NCBI GenBank assembly: GCA_021852055.1
Contig: JAJZOD010000012.1
Coordinates: forward strand, 3,931-67,930
Direction: 5' to 3'
Source: Microcaldota archaeon
GTDB taxonomy: Archaea > Micrarchaeota > Micrarchaeia > Micrarchaeales > CABMGC01
Length of the DNA: 64,000 nt
Shown: piece after piece, positions 38,827 to 48,210 of the stretch
Layout: each line of letters starts with the position of its first letter
Numbering within the stretch: the stretch's first letter is position 1
Made by a program: the position numbers and the translations under genes
Notes under the pieces: generated by a model
The model's input: only the letters and a program-made list of their open reading frames with translations
What the model was told of the DNA's origin: nothing
Databases searched by the model: none

Positions 38827-39816
38827 ATGTCTTATCGCAGGACTGGTAATACATGGAAAAGAAGGCATGTAAACCGAGGATATGCTAAAAAAGAGGAGTC
38901 TCAGAGTGCAACAGAATTCCTGATAACTTACGGCTGGTCGATACTTATAATAGCGACAATACTCGTAGGTCTTTATGCAACTGGTGCATTCAACAATGTG
39001 CAGCTAAGAGCCAGCCCTGGAATGTGCCGTGTTTTCAGGCCTTATGGTCCATACAGCGGGTCAGGTTTAAACTTGGTGGGCATATGTACTAAAGAGCTTC
39101 CTGAATCAGTGGCGAGCTTCAATCCTATATATGACGGCAGCAACTCATGCACTGGCAAAGGTTCCGGATCGTGCAGCTACCCAAACTACATAAAACTGAT
39201 GCCATTCGAGAATGGTGCTCTTAAAAACAGCTTCACAATAACCGCATGGATATATTGGTATGGGCCAGACAGTACGCACTGCCAAGGCATATTCGACAGC
39301 CTCCCAAGCCCAAGTTCGGGCTTCGGGCTCTTCGGCTACGGGGGCAACAACGGAGCCTGCGGAACATTATGGATAAACGGCTCGTATGTCAAATGGCCGG
39401 GTCCGTTCAACAACTTTTCAAAAGGATCCTGGCAGTTCATAGTTGCTGAGTACAATTACAGCACAGGAGTTGCAGCAGTATATAATAACACGCATATGTT
39501 CTCAATGTCCAATCAGGGCAGTAGGATTGTCGGCACAAGCAATGCGAGTACAATAGGCGCTGTCACGTGGCCAAGCAGTTCTGTTTATCCGTTCAATGGC
39601 ATGATTGCAAATGTGCAATTGTATAATACATCGCTCAGCGTAAATGACATGAATACGCTTTACAATGAAGGAATAGGCGGCCAGCCTGTTGACATATACA
39701 ACCTTGTAGGATGGTGGCCCCTGAACATGAATGCAAATGATTACAGCGGCAACTTTAACAATGGCACTGCATACAACGTTAGCTTCACAGGCAGCTATTC
39801 TACCAGTATACCTTAA
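38827..39816 (+). CDS. Type IV pilin-like protein with C-terminal LamG/concanavalin-like domain
   Basis: KKEESQSATEFLITYGWSILIIATILVGLYATG class III-like signal; IVGTSNASTIGAVTW...FNGMIANVQLYNTSLSVNDMNTLYNEGIGG, LamG-like ending. Confidence 0.8.
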   Translation: MSYRRTGNTWKRRHVNRGYAKKEESQSATEFLITYGWSILIIATILVGLYATGAFNNVQLRASPGMCRVFRPYGPYSGSGLNLVGICTKELPESVASFNPIYDGSNSCTGKGSGSCSYPNYIKLMPFENGALKNSFTITAWIYWYGPDSTHCQGIFDSLPSPSSGFGLFGYGGNNGACGTLWINGSYVKWPGPFNNFSKGSWQFIVAEYNYSTGVAAVYNNTHMFSMSNQGSRIVGTSNASTIGAVTWPSSSVYPFNGMIANVQLYNTSLSVNDMNTLYNEGIGGQPVDIYNLVGWWPLNMNANDYSGNFNNGTAYNVSFTGSYSTSIP

Positions 39817-39872
39817 ACTAATGCATATCAGTGGCAATTTTTCCATCACGGTTTTTGCAGTATGTACAGCAT

Positions 39873-40511
39873 TTAACTGTGTTGTTCAAACATCTCATTT
39901 TTTATCAGGACAGACTTTCTGCCATTCAATTCAAATATGAGCACGCCGGTATTCTTCGCATTGTACTTCTTGACTCTGTGTATCGGAATCTTTGTCAATA
40001 TTGAAGTCATTGACCATGCAGTTCCTGCATGGGCTGATATCAGCACTGTTTTTCCTTGGAGGCTTTTGCTATGCGATATTCTTGCGATAAAATGCCTTGT
40101 CCTACGCAACTGGTCTGCGTTGCTCTCTCCGCCCTTTGGTGTAAAATCAATATCAGCAACACGCATTGCTGCTGTCTCACTCCAAGGCCTGCCCTGAAAA
40201 ATCCCATAGTGCCGCTCGCGCAAGTCTTCGGTATAAACTATCGGGACAGCATGGTACTTCGCAACTATCTTTGTTGTTTGAACTGCACGCCGCAGGTCGC
40301 TTGAGTATATCTTATGTATGTTCTCTTTGCGGAGCTTTAGCGCGAGCCTTTGCGCCTGCTTCTTTCCTTTCTCATTGAGCTTCCCATGCAGCTGGCCCTG
40401 ATGAATCCCTTTTGCGTTAAGGTATGTTTCACCGTGCCTTATTACTATGAGCCTTATTGGTTTTTTGCGCATGTTATCCCTGTGTCTTGTTGATATATTA
40501 TTGACTTGCAC
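39873..40511 (-). CDS. Histidine phosphatase / phosphoglycerate mutase family; start likely near the internal MRKKPIRL
   Basis: LIVIRHGETYLNAKG...IYSSDLRRAVQTTKIV. Confidence 0.9.
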   Translation of the reverse strand: MQVNNISTRHRDNMRKKPIRLIVIRHGETYLNAKGIHQGQLHGKLNEKGKKQAQRLALKLRKENIHKIYSSDLRRAVQTTKIVAKYHAVPIVYTEDLRERHYGIFQGRPWSETAAMRVADIDFTPKGGESNADQLRRTRHFIARISHSKSLQGKTVLISAHAGTAWSMTSILTKIPIHRVKKYNAKNTGVLIFELNGRKSVLIKNEMFEQHS

Positions 40512-40876
40512 CTGTTCCCTGGTTTGAAGTGGCGAAATCCGACTTTTATCTTTTTGCCTGAATTCTTTTCATTACATCTTCTGAAGAAGTTTTGATATGC
40601 CTTCAGCACACGGTATTTCATCTCGCGTCTTGTTTGCAAATATATTTGCAGGATTTTTCTGTCTTTTTCTATCTCTTTTGCAAATCTGTTTAGAATTGCC
40701 ATTGAAAACTTATTGCTCCATTCCCTGTATGCTTTTATCGACTTTTCGAGAAGCAAATTGTAGAATTCTTTTGATAAAACAAGTTGTAGATTTATTTCTG
40801 ATTGATGTTTTGCATCTGGATAGATCCTGAATTTGTATGCTCTTGTGACATCCATATTATTTACATCGTTATCCAT
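40500..40876 (-). pseudogene. tnpB: Truncated TnpB (IS200/IS605 family), N-terminal part only
   Basis: MDVTRAYKFRIYPDAKHQSEINLQLVLSKEFYNLLLEK...KVGFRHFKPGNRCKSIIYQQ, then similarity ends at the upstream region of the phosphatase gene; no catalytic domain. Confidence 0.8.
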
Positions 40877-40955
40877 GCTTATATATCCTATTTATGCAGT
40901 TCGCTTTCATCCCTCCGCTGAAACACGTGGGATTTCCCGCTCACGCAGTTAAATA
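40877..40955 (-). mobile_element. Conserved structured region upstream of tnpB (IS605-type end or leader)
   Basis: Homologous to 22765-22850; hairpin-forming ATCCCACG...CGGAGGGAT. Confidence 0.55.
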
Positions 40956-41094
40956 GGAGCATGTCGAGCTCGCGCCCCGCTCAAACGCCTCCGGCGCTTG
41001 GCATGGGAGCGCTCGCCTGTGGCAAAACGTCCACTACTTCATGAAACTGCGGACAGCATAAAAACGTTCGCGTGCACTTAAGTTCGGCGATCAC

Positions 41095-41331
41095 ATGGTG
41101 TCTGAAAAAGGCAGAAGGGAAGCTGTGCGAAGGATGAGTAAGGCCTACAGGGCGTACGCGCGCGAGAGGGCCAGAGTCGGCGGAAAACCAGTTGCACATG
41201 GGCTCAGCTATGAGCAGGCGGGCCAGGTGCTCTTCGAGGAGCTGTATCTCAGGGGCAAGTTTGCGAGAAGGAACCTGCATGAGATGCGCTTCCTGGTCGA
41301 AAAGCTTAGGGAGCGGTCCGGCGCGGCATGA
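41095..41331 (+). CDS. Small basic hypothetical protein
   Basis: 78-aa ORF MVSEKGRREAVRRMSKAYRAYARERARVGG...; GC-richer than its flanks. Confidence 0.45.
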   Translation: MVSEKGRREAVRRMSKAYRAYARERARVGGKPVAHGLSYEQAGQVLFEELYLRGKFARRNLHEMRFLVEKLRERSGAA

Positions 41332-41485
41332 TGTCTCAGGCGGACAGAGAATCGTGAGTGCGGAGGCATGGTGTGATGATGGCGGCAGTGCCGTGCCCCG
41401 CAGGAGCGAGAACACGGCCATTGACTTTTCATGCTGTACGCCGTGAATGTAAAATATGCAAATGAAACACTTTAGGACGGATAGC

Positions 41486-42010
41486 CTACTCTTTGCCCTG
41501 GGTTACCATGTAATATAGTATTCCTGCTATACTTGGCATGCTAATGATCTTTCCATCCATAATCATATGAAGCACATCATCAAGCGTGGCAAACTCTACT
41601 TTTATGGTTTCGTCAGATTCCAATTCCTGTTCCCCATTACCTGCAAGCCGTGCAATGAAGAAATAATTGAGCTGTTTTATGAAAGATGGGCTTAGCCAGG
41701 CGCGAAACAGTGGCTTTATGCTCTTCGCCTTGTACCCTGTCTCCTCCTCAATTTCGCGTCTTGCGCCAGCCGATGGTGCCTCCCCTTTCTCAATCTTTCC
41801 ACCAGGCAACTGATACACCCAACATCCCAGCATAGGCCTGTATTCCTTCAATAGTAGAAGTCTGTTTTCTTTGAATGCCAATATCAAAGCTCCGGGTCCT
41901 CTTTTTATGAATGGATATCGCCTTACAATTCGGTCTCCAGGTAGCTCAAAGTCCTTCTCCATGACAACGAACTTAGGACATCTGTAAACTATCCTCTCGG
42001 AGCCTTTCAT
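41486..42010 (-). CDS. NUDIX hydrolase (ADP-ribose pyrophosphatase-like)
   Basis: GGKIEKGEAPSAGARREIEEETGY. Confidence 0.95.
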   Translation of the reverse strand: MKGSERIVYRCPKFVVMEKDFELPGDRIVRRYPFIKRGPGALILAFKENRLLLLKEYRPMLGCWVYQLPGGKIEKGEAPSAGARREIEEETGYKAKSIKPLFRAWLSPSFIKQLNYFFIARLAGNGEQELESDETIKVEFATLDDVLHMIMDGKIISMPSIAGILYYMVTQGKE

Positions 42011-42384
42011 AATATCAGTAGGGACTTGACAAATTAAATAACTTACGTTTTTAATTCAGGTCAATTAAAAAGTGCCTCTCAAGAAGTGGCTTGAAAAAGA
42101 ATGAATTATATAGTCGGGGTCTCAATATTACAGGGGATGAGATTATGACTATTACGCCAAGCGACATTATCCGAATAGAGATTGATAGGGAGATGAGGGA
42201 AAGAGCAGAAGATGGAGAGCAGAATGTATACTAAGGCAGGAACCGAAATGATAAAGGAAGGGCTTGAATACTCTGTTGCCTTTATGAAAGATCTGATAAA
42301 GGACCTGGAATAATGATTCGCCGCGGTTCCGGGATTTAATACCCAGATAATGAATCATTCCCGGTGTCATTTAATAATTCCACG

Positions 42385-45048
42385 CTAGGATTTTCTGCTC
42401 TTCTCAGATTTATACTGCTGTATCACTGCCCTTATTAGCGGGTCGTCCGCCTTTGTCATTGAAAGCTCCTCCAGGAATGCATCCGGGTTCGCCTTCCACT
42501 CAAGGAACTTCTGGAAGTGCCTCTGCAGAGTCTCGAATACCTTCTGCTTTGGCTGGGCAGCGTCCATGCCAGAGTAAACATTCCCATCATTGATCACCTG
42601 TCTCAGGCCTATGAACCCTATCGCCACTTTGATATTCTTGGGGTCTATCCCTTTTTCTTCTGCGTATGCGCGCCTGTACAGCTCAAGCTGGCGCCTGTAT
42701 TCGCTTGCGCTGTCTGTGCTTTTGCTCGTCTTCCAGTCTACTATTAAGTATTTATCGCCGTTCCTGAAGATAGCGTCTATATAGCCCTTGAAGTGCATCA
42801 TGTCTCTGGTATTTACTATTGTGCTGAGCGGAATGTATACCTTATGCTCTGCCTCAATGAACTCCGGATACTCTTTTCCTATATCATTTATCATCTTCTT
42901 TGCATTCTCGAAGAACAGTTTGCTACCTTCTTCAGGGGTAACCTGTTTGCCATTCAGATAGTTCTGGATCATCTCATGCACGTTGCTTCCCAAGCTTGTT
43001 GCAAAACTCTCCTCCCTGAGCTGCAATATGTTTTTCATGAAGTACTCGTACGGATCGGTGCTTAGCCTTGAGAATGAGATATGCTCCAAATTGGTGAAGT
43101 GTTCTGCTACGAACGACCTGAGCCATTGGCTGTCTGTCTCAAGCAGCTCCTTCGCGCCATCATAATCCCTGTTCAGGAACATGCTGTAGGCGCGCCTCTG
43201 CTTCTCCTCGAAGCTCGCTGATGCGTTCTCCGCTTCAAGCGCCATTGTTTCCGAATGTTCATTTGAATAATCTTTTGATGTTTCTGCTATGAGGTACAGT
43301 TCCTTCTTCGCCCTTGTATATGCAACAAAATCTATCCTGAGCAGCTCCTCCTCAAGCTCTACAGATTCGAGCTTGCCTTCTGCTTCCAGGATCTTCTCAA
43401 TCACATAATCGTAGAATCCGCTGCTGTCATGCGACTTCTTTGTCCAGTAAATTACCTTATCGTACTCCAAACCTTTTGCTTTGTGCACCGTGCTTAGGGT
43501 GATTTTTGCATCCTTTTTTGCTGTGGAGCTTAGCAGGTCGGTAGCCTGAAGGTAGCGTATCAGGTTTTCAAGCGTTTTATTGCTTATCAGCGTGAGCGCT
43601 TCCTGTGTTGCTGAATGGAGCGACTGCGCAGCAAGCAGGTACTCCTCGCCGTACGGAACGCACGCAGGGAAGATCCTCCCGGTAAACAAGCCTGATACAG
43701 TCTCCAGGTCTTTCTGGTTCTCCCTTATGTTCCTGAACTCGGGGCACTCCTTGTATACCTGTTCCATTGTCAATTTCTTTCTTGCAGTGAGCTCAAATGC
43801 CTTCTGCAAGCTTATCGGGAAGAAAGGCGTGAAGAATGCAGTTTTGACTTCATCGATGCTTTCGCCGAACACTGCCCTAAGGAAGCGTATTATATTTTCC
43901 TTTGCCTCAAGCGACGATGCGACATGCGTGGACGAGAAGCTGATGTTCCTGCTCTGCAGCTCCTTTGAAAGCTCTATTATCTGGGCATTGGTCCTTACCA
44001 ATATGGCCGTCTGTCCGTCTCCCCCGAGTTTGTTAAGCAGCGAGCATATTTTGCCTACAGTCTCTTCCCTCTCAGCCTCGATTATCCTCACTTTTTTCCC
44101 TGTTTTGTTTTCAAAGCTTTTCAGGCCTTCAAGCTCCTTTTTTGTATCATTGTCCTTTGATTTGTTCCTGTAGTCCACTGCTGCAAAGTCCAGTATCTGC
44201 TGCGTGCTCCTCCTGTTCTCCGTAAGGTTGAACTCTGCAGGTTTTTTGTCTTGAAACATCTTGAAATTCTCTATTGATCCGCCTTGGAATCCGAATATCG
44301 CCTGTTTCTTGTCTCCTACTGCAAAGAAGGTCTCTCCGCTTTCCAACGCTATATGCGCCTCAAGGCTGTTTACGTCCTGCAGCTCATCAACAAGGACATA
44401 CTTGAACCTGGGCTTGTTTTTCAGCTTCAGGAAGTTGATCAGAAGGTCGGCATAATCGATGCCCTTCCTTGCCTTCTCCTTCTCGTACATTGCAAATATC
44501 TCAATAAAATAATCAAGGAACTTCTCCAAATCCGCCTTGTCTACGGTGTCCCTGCTCCTCTCATAGCTGCTGATGAGCTCCTTTGTTCTCTTCTTGTTTA
44601 TCCTGTCTGGAGTTATGCCGTAGCTCTTCAGGTATCTCATCAAGTTCTCCAATCTTGGAACAACCTCATCTATAAGGCGTTCGTCGCTGTAGTTGAATAC
44701 CTCTTTCTCCTTCAGGTATTCATATATAACAAACCTTAGGAGGTTTGTAGATATTATGTCGCCTTCATCTATGTAATCAAGCGCATAGGAGTGAAACGTG
44801 TAGACATTCAGCTTCGACATGTCAGCCTTGATGTTCTCCTTTTCCAGCACGCTGATTATCCTCTCCTCCATCTCGCGCTTTGCCTTGTTGGTAAACGTCA
44901 GGCACAGGATGTCGTCCTCTGAAATGCCGTCGCTGACAAGCCTGGCGTATTTCCTCGCCAGCAGATATGTCTTCCCCGTTCCGGGATTTGCCGTAATCAG
45001 GACATTGCCGCTTGTTGAGAGTATTCTGTCATACATTGATGTTGCCAT
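42385..45048 (-). CDS. UvrD/PcrA-superfamily helicase with RecB-like C-terminal nuclease
   Basis: ANPGTGKTYLLARK; LVDELQDVNSLE; TLSTVHKAKGLEYDKVI; C-terminal FKGYIDAIFRNGDKYLIVDWKTSKS. Confidence 0.9.
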   Translation of the reverse strand: MATSMYDRILSTSGNVLITANPGTGKTYLLARKYARLVSDGISEDDILCLTFTNKAKREMEERIISVLEKENIKADMSKLNVYTFHSYALDYIDEGDIISTNLLRFVIYEYLKEKEVFNYSDERLIDEVVPRLENLMRYLKSYGITPDRINKKRTKELISSYERSRDTVDKADLEKFLDYFIEIFAMYEKEKARKGIDYADLLINFLKLKNKPRFKYVLVDELQDVNSLEAHIALESGETFFAVGDKKQAIFGFQGGSIENFKMFQDKKPAEFNLTENRRSTQQILDFAAVDYRNKSKDNDTKKELEGLKSFENKTGKKVRIIEAEREETVGKICSLLNKLGGDGQTAILVRTNAQIIELSKELQSRNISFSSTHVASSLEAKENIIRFLRAVFGESIDEVKTAFFTPFFPISLQKAFELTARKKLTMEQVYKECPEFRNIRENQKDLETVSGLFTGRIFPACVPYGEEYLLAAQSLHSATQEALTLISNKTLENLIRYLQATDLLSSTAKKDAKITLSTVHKAKGLEYDKVIYWTKKSHDSSGFYDYVIEKILEAEGKLESVELEEELLRIDFVAYTRAKKELYLIAETSKDYSNEHSETMALEAENASASFEEKQRRAYSMFLNRDYDGAKELLETDSQWLRSFVAEHFTNLEHISFSRLSTDPYEYFMKNILQLREESFATSLGSNVHEMIQNYLNGKQVTPEEGSKLFFENAKKMINDIGKEYPEFIEAEHKVYIPLSTIVNTRDMMHFKGYIDAIFRNGDKYLIVDWKTSKSTDSASEYRRQLELYRRAYAEEKGIDPKNIKVAIGFIGLRQVINDGNVYSGMDAAQPKQKVFETLQRHFQKFLEWKANPDAFLEELSMTKADDPLIRAVIQQYKSEKSRKS

Positions 45049-45276
45049 GATATCCTATTGTGCAGTTTATCTTTTAGCTTTTTATGTCATTCTTTTTTTC
45101 ATTGTATTGACGCCATCAGCACTTGTTGTTCATTGCCAATCATGAAGTCCAATATTGTCCGGCATTGTACTGCGTTTCAGATGTATATAAGCCATTGAAA
45201 TGTCCCATTTTTGACATGATTCCGAACACTTTTTATTGATTCTCATCTAATCTTTATTGCAAATGCATATAACACA

Positions 45277-45864
45277 ATGGAGAGAGAAATGATTGCTGAT
45301 TTGTTTGTTGTTAAAAAATGTCCAAAATACGGAAAAGATGAAAAAGGCATATTTGCAACGCAGTTCATCCCTAAGGGCACTATCGTGCATTTCCTGTGCA
45401 AAAAATGCGGAACCTGGTCATTAAAGGAAATGGCCAGATTATCCAAACCAAGGATACTCCAAGTTCTGACTCATGAATATCCTACGAAATACTGCGACAG
45501 ACGGCTTGGGTATATCAACCATTCCTGTAACCCGAAGATTATGGAGACCCAAAAGGGATTTGATATTGTAGTAAGGGATATTGCAAAAGGCGAAGAGGCA
45601 ACAGAAGATTATAGAATATTTAATGAAGAAAAGCATTTCGATGGCGGTTGCAAATGCGGAGAGAAGAACTGCATGAAAAATACCACCTATAGGTCTCCTG
45701 CACCCAAAAAACTGCGTAGATTCTGGGATGGTGAAATACGTTCTGCAATGAGATTGATTCCCGATGTAAAACAACCTTTGAAAAAGGAGCTTCTGAAAGA
45801 GCATCCAGAGCTAAGGCGTCTTTTCAATAAGAACGAGAAGCGACCGAAGCATCAGTCAAACTAA
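45277..45864 (+). CDS. SET-domain protein (putative protein-lysine methyltransferase)
   Basis: KGIFATQFIPKGTIV; GYINHSCNPKIM; GEEATEDYRIF; post-SET-like CKCGEKNCM. Confidence 0.85.
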   Translation: MEREMIADLFVVKKCPKYGKDEKGIFATQFIPKGTIVHFLCKKCGTWSLKEMARLSKPRILQVLTHEYPTKYCDRRLGYINHSCNPKIMETQKGFDIVVRDIAKGEEATEDYRIFNEEKHFDGGCKCGEKNCMKNTTYRSPAPKKLRRFWDGEIRSAMRLIPDVKQPLKKELLKEHPELRRLFNKNEKRPKHQSN

Positions 45865-45971
45865 CGTTTTAAGTTTAATCGAAGTTTTCTTGCTCAATCT
45901 CAATCGCTTTCCTTTATTTATCCTTTTCTTCAACCTGAACAACTGCTTTTTCGATAATCCAATATGCCTAG

Positions 45972-46115
45972 AGTTTTCGTTGCCATGTTATCAAGAAACT
46001 AACGCCAAAGCAGGCAAAGGCAATAGGAATTTCTAGGAGAAATCTGCGTTATCTGAAGATGAAAGTGAGAGAGGGTTCAGAGGACCTTGTTCATAAACTC
46101 TGGGTTTTTGGATAG
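45972..46115 (+). pseudogene. Small HTH-like coding relic
   Basis: Frame reads SFRCHVIKKLTPKQAKAIGISRRNLRYLKMKVREGSEDLVHKLWVFG*, no start codon. Confidence 0.35.
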
Positions 46116-46153
46116 GATGTGGAGTTTATGGACAAGGCTATAGTCAGAGATCA

Positions 46154-46432
46154 TTATTTCACCCTCCTTATTATCATGATCTCGCTGAATAAATCTGGAA
46201 TGCCAAACTCATTGCGGCTTTTTGCCTTATACGTATGGTGGGCATAGTTGAAGATGTCGTATTTCTTCTCATCCTTACCCTTGTAATCATAATCGTTAAA
46301 CTCGCTTTCCATGATCTTATAGACTTCCTCTATATCAAAACCTCGGATCTCTAGCGAGTCCCCTAACTTAAGATCTGAAATCATTTCATCTACACTTCTG
46401 TAGACGTATTTACTGCCTTTGCTTTTTTTCAT
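46154..46432 (-). CDS. Hypothetical protein
   Basis: MKKSKGSKYVYRSVDEMISDLKLGDSLEIRGFDIEEVYKIMESEF...; internal start preferred over the 46513 ORF start. Confidence 0.55.
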   Translation of the reverse strand: MKKSKGSKYVYRSVDEMISDLKLGDSLEIRGFDIEEVYKIMESEFNDYDYKGKDEKKYDIFNYAHHTYKAKSRNEFGIPDLFSEIMIIRRVK

Positions 46433-46463
46433 CTTGTCTTTTTTAGTCACATTATCTACCTTT

Positions 46464-46739
46464 TTATTCTTGGAGATATGGCAATGTGAACCAGAACGTG
46501 CTTCCCTTTCCAATTTCAGAGATAATGCCTACTCTGCCTCCATGAAGGTTCGCTGTTTCCTTTGCAGTGTACAGCCCGCGACCTCCAGATCGCTTGAATA
46601 GTTTAGTTCTGTACTCTTTGCCTATTCCGGTGTCCGTAACCTCTACCCTAACGTTCCTGCCTTTCTCGAATATTTTTACACCTACACCTCCTTTTCCAGT
46701 CCTTCTCCATGCTAAAACTATGTTGGAAAAAGGTAACAT
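46464..46739 (-). pseudogene. C-terminal remnant of a histidine kinase ATPase domain
   Basis: RVEVTDTGIGKEYRTKLFKRSGGRGLYTAKETANLHGGRVGIISEIGKGSTFWFTLP; no N-box, DHp domain or His box upstream. Confidence 0.7.
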
Positions 46740-46773
46740 TTGAGGCTTCTATATATAAACCCTGACAGTCATT

Positions 46774-46845
46774 GGGGAGTACGAGATTTGAACTCGTGTC
46801 ACCACCTCCCGAAGGTGGTAGCCTACCAAGCTAGCATAACTCCCC
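46774..46845 (-). tRNA. tRNA-Pro(CGG)
   Basis: 72 nt; acceptor GGGGAGT/ACTCCCC, anticodon arm CCACC-TTCGGGA-GGTGG, T loop TTCAAAT. Confidence 0.92.
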
Positions 46846-47094
46846 GTGAGCATTTGTAGTATACATCTGACCTTATGGTATTTATTCATGAGCATTAACG
46901 GTTCTGTTGCAGTGCACGCAATGTAAATCTTTATGTAACTCATCGATAATGGAAAGACCATAAATAAATTGGATGTGTTGATAGCAGCAGTAGTGGTAGC
47001 GCATGGCGGGCTTCTAGTGACAAAAGACAAAGGCTTCAGGAATGTTGGAGTTTTGAAGCTATTAGTTCTCTTCCTCTGAGAGTAATGCTATAGA

Positions 47095-48210
47095 TCAGAG
47101 CACCTCTGCCCCCTTTTCAGTTACAAGTATGTCGTCTTCTATTCTTACCCCGCCAAATCCCTCCACATATATCCCTGGCTCGTCAGTGATGACCATGCCA
47201 GGCTTGAGCAGCTGCCTTGCCCCCGGGCTGAATCCTGGGCCATCGTGCACTTCTATCCCGAGAGAGTGGCCCAGTGCATGTATAAACGTGCCTTTGTACT
47301 TGCCGCCTGCAGAAGTGTCTATTATCCTTTGCGCCGTTTCGTGGATTGAGCTTCCGGTCACTCCTGGCCTGATTCTGCGTATGGCCGCCAGCTGTGCATC
47401 CTTGACTATCTTCAGCATCTCCTGTTTTTTGTCGTAATCTGGTATTTTCGACTTGTCGGTGCCGAAGAGGGTAGTGCGCGTTATATCAGAGCAGTAGTTA
47501 TTCACTTTTGCGCCGGCATCAATGAGTATGAAGTCGCCATATTTGAGTTTAGTGTTGTCAGGAGAATGGTGAGGCAGCGCGGCATTTGCGCCAAAGCACA
47601 CTATCGTCTTGAAGGATGGCTCTTCGGAGCCTAAAGAAGCCGAAATGCTGTCGAACTTAGCAGCGAGCTGCAGCTCTGTCATGCCCTCCTTAAACTCTTT
47701 TTGTATTAGAACCTGCGCCCACTTTGTTATGCCGACTGCCTTTCTTATAGTCTTGACCTCGCTAATCGACTTTACAAGCCTTGCATCTGTAAGCTGTTTT
47801 GTCACATCCAGCGTCTTCTTTGGCTTGTAGCGCTTCTGTATTGAACTATATATTGCGTAGGGCATGAACCACTCGTTTATTCCTATGACTGAGTTGTTTA
47901 GAAGGCTCTTCATCTCTGCCCTGAACTTCTTTATATCCTCTATTTTTATGATTTCAAGGCCTTTTACTTTCTGTGATAACGCAGTATCATATTCCAATGC
48001 AGATGTGAACAGCTTTGCAGAGGATTTGTCAGCGACAAGGTAACTGTACTCAAACAGCCCGGATGTGAAGCCTGTTAGATAGAAGAAGTTTGGATCGGAG
48101 TTGTCTGTGTTCATGAGAAGTATCCTGTCTGGGGCATTTTTGCCATCAAATACCTTGTGCAGTCTTGAGTTAAATTCTTCTGGTGCCATAATATCAAAAA
48201 AGTATTGCAT
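47095..48210 (-). CDS. M24-family Xaa-Pro peptidase
   Basis: LIDAGAKVNNYCSDITRTTLFG; HALGHSLGIEVHDGP; ITDEPGIYVEGFGGVRIEDDILVT. Confidence 0.92.
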   Translation of the reverse strand: MQYFFDIMAPEEFNSRLHKVFDGKNAPDRILLMNTDNSDPNFFYLTGFTSGLFEYSYLVADKSSAKLFTSALEYDTALSQKVKGLEIIKIEDIKKFRAEMKSLLNNSVIGINEWFMPYAIYSSIQKRYKPKKTLDVTKQLTDARLVKSISEVKTIRKAVGITKWAQVLIQKEFKEGMTELQLAAKFDSISASLGSEEPSFKTIVCFGANAALPHHSPDNTKLKYGDFILIDAGAKVNNYCSDITRTTLFGTDKSKIPDYDKKQEMLKIVKDAQLAAIRRIRPGVTGSSIHETAQRIIDTSAGGKYKGTFIHALGHSLGIEVHDGPGFSPGARQLLKPGMVITDEPGIYVEGFGGVRIEDDILVTEKGAEVL

